DNA of 27,858 bases, taken from the NCBI GenBank assembly GCA_013393545.1, contig JABXHG010000007.1, positions 1-27,858 on the forward strand. The letters run 5' to 3'. Origin of the DNA: Alteromonadaceae bacterium (GTDB lineage: Bacteria > Pseudomonadota > Gammaproteobacteria > Pseudomonadales > Oleiphilaceae). The notes under the pieces are model-generated. The model saw nothing but the letters and a program-made list of their open reading frames with translations, did no database searches and was not told the DNA's origin. The position numbers and the translations under genes were made by a program. This document shows positions 23,843 to 27,858 of this stretch, in pieces. Position 1 is the first letter of the stretch; each line of letters begins with the position of its first letter.

Positions 23843-25276
23843 TCACTCCTCCTCCCCCTCCGGATGATCCAACCCCAACTCATTAATCTTCCGCGTCAAC
23901 GTATTCCGCCCCCAGCCCAGCAGTATGGAAGCATCGCGCCGGCGGCCGCCGGTGTGTTTCAGGGCGGTTTCGATCATGATTTTTTCGAACTCGGGCACGG
24001 CGTTGTCCAGAATGCCTTTTTTGCCCCGTTTCAGCTCCTGTTCCGCCCAGTTGTGCAGGCCTTCCTGCCAGGTTTGGCCGATGGCGCTGGTTTCGGTTTC
24101 GGCCTGGTGCATCAGCTCCGGGGGCAGGTCGTCCACCAGGATTTCTCGGCCGCTGGCCATTACGGTTAACCACCGGCAGGTGTTTTCCAGCTGGCGGACG
24201 TTGCCGGGCCAGGGCAGGGTGGTCAGGTATTCTTCGGCTTCCGGGCGCAGGGTTTTGGGTTCTACGGCCAGTTCTTTGGCGGCGCGTTTCAGGAAGTGCT
24301 GCATCAGGCGTGGAATGTCTTCCCGGCGTTCTGCCAGTTTTGGCAGGTGCACGCGAATCACGTTCAGGCGATGGAACAAGTCTTCGCGGAACTTGCCGTC
24401 GTCCACCTGTTTTTCCAGGTTCTGGTGCGTGGCGGCGATGATGCGCACGTCCACACGAATCGGCGTGGTGCCGCCTACCCGGTAAAACTCGCCGTCGGCC
24501 AGTACCCGCAGCAGCCGGGTCTGGGTGTCGCCGGGCATATCGCCGATTTCATCCAGAAACAGGGTGCCGCCGTTGGCCTGTTCAAACCGGCCCTGGCGGG
24601 CCGCGGCGGCGCCGGTGAAGGCGCCTTTCTCGTGGCCAAACAGTTCGGACTCAATCAAATCCTTGGGAATGGCCGCCATGTTCAGGGCAATAAATGGGTT
24701 GCGCGCTCGCGGGCTGTGGTTGTGCAGGGCCTGGGCCACCAGTTCTTTACCGGTACCGCTTTCACCGTTAATCAGCACGGTGATGTTGGAGTGGGAGAGC
24801 CGGCCAATGGCGCGAAATACTTCCTGCATGGCCGGCGCTTCGCCGATGATTTCCGCATTGCGCTGGGCGTGTTCAGCGGCCGGCTCACTGGTGGCGCGTT
24901 TTTCATGGGCGTGGGCCACGGCGCGCTTGGCCAGGGCCACGGCTTCGTCCACATCGAAGGGTTTGGGCAGGTACTCGAAGGCGCCGGTCTGGTAGCTGGT
25001 GACGGCACTGTCCAGGTCGGAATGCGCGGTCATGATAATCACCGGCACATCCGTATATTGCTCCACTACCTGAGAGAGCAAAGTAATACCGTCCACGCCC
25101 GGCATGCGAATGTCGCTGATAATGGCATCCGGCCGCTCCCGTTCCAGGCGGGCCATAATGCCTTCGCCGTTTTCGAATACGCGGGTATTCATGCCAGCCT
25201 GGCTCAGGGCGCGTTCGAGCACCCAACGAATGCTTTGGTCGTCGTCAATAATCCAGACGTTTGCCGGTTGGCTCAT
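23843..25276 (-). CDS. ntrC: Nitrogen regulation response regulator NtrC
   Basis: This is a sigma-54-dependent transcription activator of nitrogen-assimilation genes (also called glnG). The 477-residue product has a receiver domain (DDD at 11-13, phosphoacceptor Asp55 in IISDIRMPG, Thr in IIMTAHSD, Lys in YLPKPFD). A linker and an AAA+ domain follow, with Walker A GESGTGKE, the sigma-54 contact GAFTGA, Walker B LFLDEIGDMP, and an R-finger region FREDLFHRLNVIRVHLP. The C-terminal Fis-type helix-turn-helix is RRRDASILLGWGRNTLTRKINELGL. The start overlaps the ntrB stop by 4 bp (ATGA, 25273-25276), so both are expected from one mRNA. Length and domains are complete. Confidence 0.97.
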   Translation of the reverse strand: MSQPANVWIIDDDQSIRWVLERALSQAGMNTRVFENGEGIMARLERERPDAIISDIRMPGVDGITLLSQVVEQYTDVPVIIMTAHSDLDSAVTSYQTGAFEYLPKPFDVDEAVALAKRAVAHAHEKRATSEPAAEHAQRNAEIIGEAPAMQEVFRAIGRLSHSNITVLINGESGTGKELVAQALHNHSPRARNPFIALNMAAIPKDLIESELFGHEKGAFTGAAAARQGRFEQANGGTLFLDEIGDMPGDTQTRLLRVLADGEFYRVGGTTPIRVDVRIIAATHQNLEKQVDDGKFREDLFHRLNVIRVHLPKLAERREDIPRLMQHFLKRAAKELAVEPKTLRPEAEEYLTTLPWPGNVRQLENTCRWLTVMASGREILVDDLPPELMHQAETETSAIGQTWQEGLHNWAEQELKRGKKGILDNAVPEFEKIMIETALKHTGGRRRDASILLGWGRNTLTRKINELGLDHPEGEEE

Positions 25277-26385
25277 TGGTAGTCCTCCAGGGGCAGGAAG
25301 ATGATGAAATCGGTTCTTCCCGGCTCACTCTCGCATTCCACCAGGCCGTGGTGCTGGCCGATGATGCTTTGGGTAATGGAAAGGCCCAGGCCGGTGCCGG
25401 AAGCGCGGCCGCTGATCATCGGGTAGAAGATGTTCTGCAGCAGGTCGGGGGGGATGCCCGGGCCGTTGTCGATAATGTCCACCCGACACACCAACCGGTG
25501 GCGGCGATGCCCCACGGTAAACTGGCGCAGGGTGCGGGTGCGGAAGCAGAGCGTGGCCGGCTGGTTGGTGTTGTGCTCGAAGGCAGCTTCCATGGCGTTG
25601 CGGGCAATGTTCAGGAAGGCCTGAATCAGCTGCTCCTTGTCGCCGGAAAACTCGGGAATGCTGGGGTCGTAATCGCGCTTGAGCTGGATGCGGCCTTTGC
25701 TTTCCGCTTCTATCAGGGTGCGTACGCGCTCCAGTACTTCGTGGATGTTCGTGGGCGCCTTGTTCAGGGCCTTGCGCGGGCCCAGCATGCGGTCCACCAG
25801 GCTGCGCAGGCGGTCGGCTTCGTTAATGATGACTTTGGTGTATTCGCGCTGGTTTTCGTCGGTCAGTTCCCGGTCCAGCAGCTGGGCTGCCCCGCGAATG
25901 CCGCCGAGCGGGTTCTTGATCTCGTGGGCCATGCCGCGTACCAGAATGCGGCTGGCTTCCTGTTGGGAGATAATGTCTTCTTCCCGGGTGATGCGCATCA
26001 GCCGTTCCCGGGGCTGGATTTCCATCAGCAGCTCTGTGGGATTGCTGGAAAGTGGCGTGACCGAGTAGTCCACCACCAGGCGGGAGCCGAACAGCACGAA
26101 GAACTCCGCCTCGCGCCGGGTATAGGTGCGTCCGTCGCGGGCGGCGTCGTGCAGAATACGCAGGGCGCCTTCGGAATCGATCAGTACGTCATTTAGCGGT
26201 AGGCCTTTACTCCGGGCCAGGCTGGTTTTGAACAGGCTCTCGGCAGCGGAGTTCAGGTAACGAATGCTCAGGTCTTCGCCCAGCACCAGCACGGCGGTGG
26301 TCAGGCCATCGAGAATGCTTTTGTAGCCGTGGTTGGTGAGTGCTGGTTTTTGCGGGGACATAGGTGGCGTCCGTTTTGAGTGCAT
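25273..26385 (-). CDS. ntrB: Nitrogen regulation sensor kinase NtrB
   Basis: This is a cytoplasmic histidine kinase/phosphatase (also glnL) that controls NtrC in response to PII. The 370-residue product has an N-terminal PAS domain (ILDGLTTAVLVLGEDLSIRYLNSAAESLF). The H-box is GMAHEIKNPLGGIRGAAQLL with His154, the N-box NIARNAMEAA, and the G-boxes DNGPGIP and GTGLGLSI. No membrane segment is seen, as expected. ATG 26385 is chosen because AGGAAC lies 7 nt upstream and it falls just after the predicted sigma-54 start. ATG 26361 has no ribosome site, and the frame extension to 26460 would cover the promoter. Confidence 0.96.
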   Translation of the reverse strand: MHSKRTPPMSPQKPALTNHGYKSILDGLTTAVLVLGEDLSIRYLNSAAESLFKTSLARSKGLPLNDVLIDSEGALRILHDAARDGRTYTRREAEFFVLFGSRLVVDYSVTPLSSNPTELLMEIQPRERLMRITREEDIISQQEASRILVRGMAHEIKNPLGGIRGAAQLLDRELTDENQREYTKVIINEADRLRSLVDRMLGPRKALNKAPTNIHEVLERVRTLIEAESKGRIQLKRDYDPSIPEFSGDKEQLIQAFLNIARNAMEAAFEHNTNQPATLCFRTRTLRQFTVGHRRHRLVCRVDIIDNGPGIPPDLLQNIFYPMISGRASGTGLGLSITQSIIGQHHGLVECESEPGRTDFIIFLPLEDYQ

Positions 26386-26411
26386 GGGTCGTTCCTGCGC
26401 TGTTCTGGTTC

Positions 26412-26427
26412 TGCAAGAAGCGAACCA
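26412..26427 (-). promoter_or_regulatory. Sigma-54 -24/-12 promoter for ntrBC
   Basis: On the minus strand TGGTTCGCTTCTTGCA has GG and GC exactly 10 bases apart and matches the TGGCACG-N4-TTGCA consensus at all but two positions. The implied start near 26401 leaves a leader of about 16 nt before the ntrB ATG. Confidence 0.7.
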
Positions 26428-26494
26428 GTTTTGGCGAAAAGTGGAACAGCCGTGAATCACAGACGGGCAAACGCCGCTTGGCGGGGCAGGACGG

Positions 26495-26511
26495 CGCTGT
26501 AGGTTGGTGCA
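26495..26511. promoter_or_regulatory. NtrC binding box, proximal
   Basis: CGCTGTAGGTTGGTGCA keeps the TGGTGCA half-site intact and matches the TGCACTA-N3-TGGTGCA consensus at 11 of 14 defined bases. Its centre is about 100 bp upstream of the predicted sigma-54 start. Confidence 0.5.
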
Positions 26512-26587
26512 GGGGATATTGAGGGGCTACAGACAGCCGGGTGTTTGCCCTTTCGCTGCCCAGAGTATGGCTTTATGCTGGTGCGAA

Positions 26588-26604
26588 TGCACTAAAATGG
26601 TGCG
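26588..26604. promoter_or_regulatory. NtrC binding box, distal, strong
   Basis: TGCACTAAAATGGTGCG matches TGCACTA-N3-TGGTGCA at 13 of 14 defined bases. It starts 3 bp after the DUF4124 stop codon and is centred about 195 bp upstream of the predicted sigma-54 start. Confidence 0.72.
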
Positions 26605-26606
26605 GT

Positions 26607-27140
26607 TTAGTTATTCACCGTCGGCCGGTGCACAGTAAACGTCACCGGCGCGCCGGTTTTCACCTGAACGCCATTTCCGTCAACAATGTGAACACCCGCC
26701 CGGTGGGTGCCCCGGAATATGTTTTCGACGGTCAGTTGATTGCTGCGGGTTTGCCCCACCGGCTGGCCGTCCAGAGTTACCTCGTATTGGTGGCCGTCCT
26801 GCAGGCCCGGGGAGCTGCTGATTTCAAACGTTACATTGCCGTTTCCGCTACGGAAGGCCTGATTGTTTTGCGGGTAGGTCAGGGCCACACTCTCATAGAC
26901 CGCCCCCTCCTGTTCTACCTGGTCCCGCAGGGTATCGCTTTCCCGCACGGCTTCGGGCTTGGGCAGGGTAATGGTGGTTACCGGTTTCACATCCACGGTT
27001 TCGCCGCCATCCATCGGCTCGTCCGAGAAGGTCACGTTGCCATACTGGTCCACATGCCGGTAAACCTCTGCGTTGGCAGCGGTAGTTACCAATAGAAAGC
27101 CGGTCGCAAGTGCTGTTGTTTGTGCCAAGAGCTTTTTCAT
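26607..27140 (-). CDS. Exported DUF4124 domain protein
   Basis: This is a 177-residue predicted periplasmic protein. The signal peptide is MKKLLAQTTALATGFLLVTTAANA, cut before EVYRHVDQYGNVTFSDEP, the DUF4124 signature (Y-x-W/H-x-D-x-x-G-x-V-x-F-S-D). The rest includes an acidic/Pro-rich linker (about 45-75) and an Ig-like beta region (LTYPQNNQAFRSGNGNVTFEISSSPGL, YEVTLDGQPVG, GTHRAGVHIVDGNG). The function is unknown. It lies between glnA and ntrB on the same strand; I recall that arrangement in several gammaproteobacteria. It has its own candidate sigma-70 promoter. Confidence 0.85.
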   Translation of the reverse strand: MKKLLAQTTALATGFLLVTTAANAEVYRHVDQYGNVTFSDEPMDGGETVDVKPVTTITLPKPEAVRESDTLRDQVEQEGAVYESVALTYPQNNQAFRSGNGNVTFEISSSPGLQDGHQYEVTLDGQPVGQTRSNQLTVENIFRGTHRAGVHIVDGNGVQVKTGAPVTFTVHRPTVNN

Positions 27141-27173
27141 TCCGATAACCTGTTTTCAGTCCTTTAAAACCGG

Positions 27174-27202
27174 ATTATCGACGGGCCTTGCTGCCAATGC
27201 AA
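27174..27202 (-). promoter_or_regulatory. Candidate sigma-70 promoter of the DUF4124 gene
   Basis: On the minus strand TTGCAT (27202-27197) and GATAAT (27179-27174) are separated by 17 bp. The implied start lies about 25-30 nt before the ATG at 27140. Confidence 0.55.
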
Positions 27203-27244
27203 CGTGTGGGGAAAACGGGCAGGTTACAGGTGGTTAACCACAAA

Positions 27245-27268
27245 AAAGCCCCGCACAAAGGCGGGGCT
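27245..27268 (-). terminator. Rho-independent terminator after glnA
   Basis: On the minus strand AGCCCCGC (27268-27261), a 6-nt loop and GCGGGGCT (27254-27247) are followed by six T. It lies about 45 bp after the glnA stop and separates glnA from the DUF4124 gene. Confidence 0.92.
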
Positions 27269-27278
27269 GGAGGGAAGC

Positions 27279-27297
27279 GGCACCGGCTGTCGGTGCC
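27279..27297. repeat. Inverted repeat between glnA stop and its terminator
   Basis: GGCACCG (27279-27285) and CGGTGCC (27291-27297) form a perfect 7-bp stem with a 5-nt loop. It may stabilise the glnA mRNA 3' end. No T run follows on either strand. Confidence 0.6.
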
Positions 27298-27311
27298 TGG
27301 CTTCGGGTCGA

Positions 27312-27858
27312 TCAGCAGGAGTAGTACAGATCGAACTCGACCGGATGAGTGGTCATGTTCAGCTGCTCTACTTCGCCCTGTTTCAGCTCGATGTAGCCTT
27401 CGATCATGTCTTCGGTGAACACGCTGCCGCGGGTCAGGAACTCGTGGTCTTCTTTCAGGGCTGCCAGCGCTTCTTCCAGCGTGGTAGCAACCTGAGGAAC
27501 GCTCAGAGCTTCTTCCTTCGGCAGGTCGTACAAGTCCTTGTCCATGGCATCGCCCGGGTGGATCTTGTTCTGGATGCCGTCCAGGCCAGCCATCATCAGA
27601 GCAGCAAAAGCCAGGTACGGGTTGGCTGCGGCGTCCGGGAAGCGAACTTCCACACGGCGTGCCTTCGGGCTGTTTACGTACGGAATACGAATAGAAGCGG
27701 AGCGGTTGCGGGCAGAGTAAGCCAGCATAACCGGTGCTTCAAAGCCCGGAACCAGGCGCTTGTAGCTGTTGGTTGCCGGGTTCGTTAAGGCCTTTATGGC
27801 TTTCGCGTGCTTGTCGATCCCGGCAATGTCGCAGTGCGCCATTTGCCCCCGCCCGGGC
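27312..27858 (-). CDS. glnA: Glutamine synthetase type I, C-terminal part (5' end outside window)
   Basis: Glutamine synthetase makes glutamine from glutamate, ammonia and ATP and is the main target of NtrBC control. About 180 C-terminal residues are present of roughly 468. They include [59 protein letters not shown] and [10 protein letters not shown], whose Tyr is the adenylylation site, and the end [11 protein letters not shown]. The frame stays open to the window edge. The first 15 or so residues ([15 protein letters not shown]) do not match the conserved YIGGIIKHAKA-type sequence expected there, while everything downstream does. This points to errors in the last 60-80 bases, as at the left end. 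Confidence 0.95.
   Translation of the reverse strand, partial: PGRGQMAHCDIAGIDKHAKAIKALTNPATNSYKRLVPGFEAPVMLAYSARNRSASIRIPYVNSPKARRVEVRFPDAAANPYLAFAALMMAGLDGIQNKIHPGDAMDKDLYDLPKEEALSVPQVATTLEEALAALKEDHEFLTRGSVFTEDMIEGYIELKQGEVEQLNMTTHPVEFDLYYSC

Noticed and set aside
24296..26196. Long plus-strand open frames opposite ntrC and ntrB
   Set aside because: They lie wholly antisense to complete, well-recognised genes and show only the composition expected of the reverse strand.
26386..26460. Longer ntrB starting at 26460
   Set aside because: The extension runs through the predicted sigma-54 promoter and lacks any PAS-like or ribosome-site support.
1..27858. CRISPR array, tRNA/rRNA, insertion sequence or prophage
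   Set aside because: No regularly spaced repeats, no cloverleaf-like or rRNA sequence, and no transposase or integrase was recognised.

Overview
The window looks like chromosome of a moderately GC-rich marine gammaproteobacterium, most probably Marinobacter or a close relative. I infer this from remembered protein similarity and gene order (rplQ, uvrA, MFS, ssb, msh genes; glnA, DUF4124, ntrB, ntrC); no search was run. Coding density is high. I see no tRNA, rRNA, CRISPR array or insertion sequence. The piece has the look of a whole contig: both ends lie inside highly conserved genes (rplQ and glnA), and in both the terminal stretch departs from family consensus in a way that suggests poor sequence quality. 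This includes an in-frame TAG in rplQ.

Layout. Positions 9-407 hold rplQ (L17), broken by the amber codon, followed by a clear terminator and a long near-perfect inverted repeat (470-567). uvrA is on the minus strand (617-3436). A YajR-like MFS transporter (3572-4942) and ssb (4999-5535) follow on the plus strand, and ssb ends in a good terminator. From 5744 to 23634 runs one long, tightly packed plus-strand locus for a mannose-sensitive haemagglutinin (MSHA) type IV pilus: mshI, a PilN-like gene (mshI2), mshJ, K, L, M, N, E, G, F, then the pilin part mshB, two successive mshA-type pilins, mshC, D, O, P and the large adhesin-like mshQ. After it lies a 60-codon fragment resembling the C-terminal half of a ParD antitoxin. 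The minus strand then carries the nitrogen-control block ntrC, ntrB, a DUF4124 protein and the 3' part of glnA.

How the genes work together. MshI/MshI2/MshJ/MshK correspond to the PilM/N/O/P alignment complex. MshL is the outer-membrane secretin, MshM an ExeA-like ATPase and MshN a TPR protein. MshE is the extension ATPase, with a two-motif c-di-GMP-binding N-terminus. MshG is the inner-membrane platform. The MshA proteins are candidate major pilins, MshB/C/D/O/P minor pilins, and MshQ a probable surface or tip protein. mshH, which precedes mshI in Vibrio and Shewanella, is absent between ssb and mshI. Two CRP/Vfr-type palindromes, one exact (5605-5620) and one 9/10 (15565-15580), lie ahead of the assembly half and the pilin half. 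In front of ntrBC I see two NtrC boxes (26495-26511, 26588-26604) and a good sigma-54 -24/-12 element (26412-26427), consistent with autoregulated nitrogen control.

Most worth a second look: the rplQ stop codon; the 28-bp hairpin repeat; the CRP-like sites; the tandem mshA genes separated by a C9/G7 hairpin; the glycine-rich N-terminus and AT-rich C-terminus of MshQ; the orphan ParD-like fragment; and the ntrBC promoter architecture.
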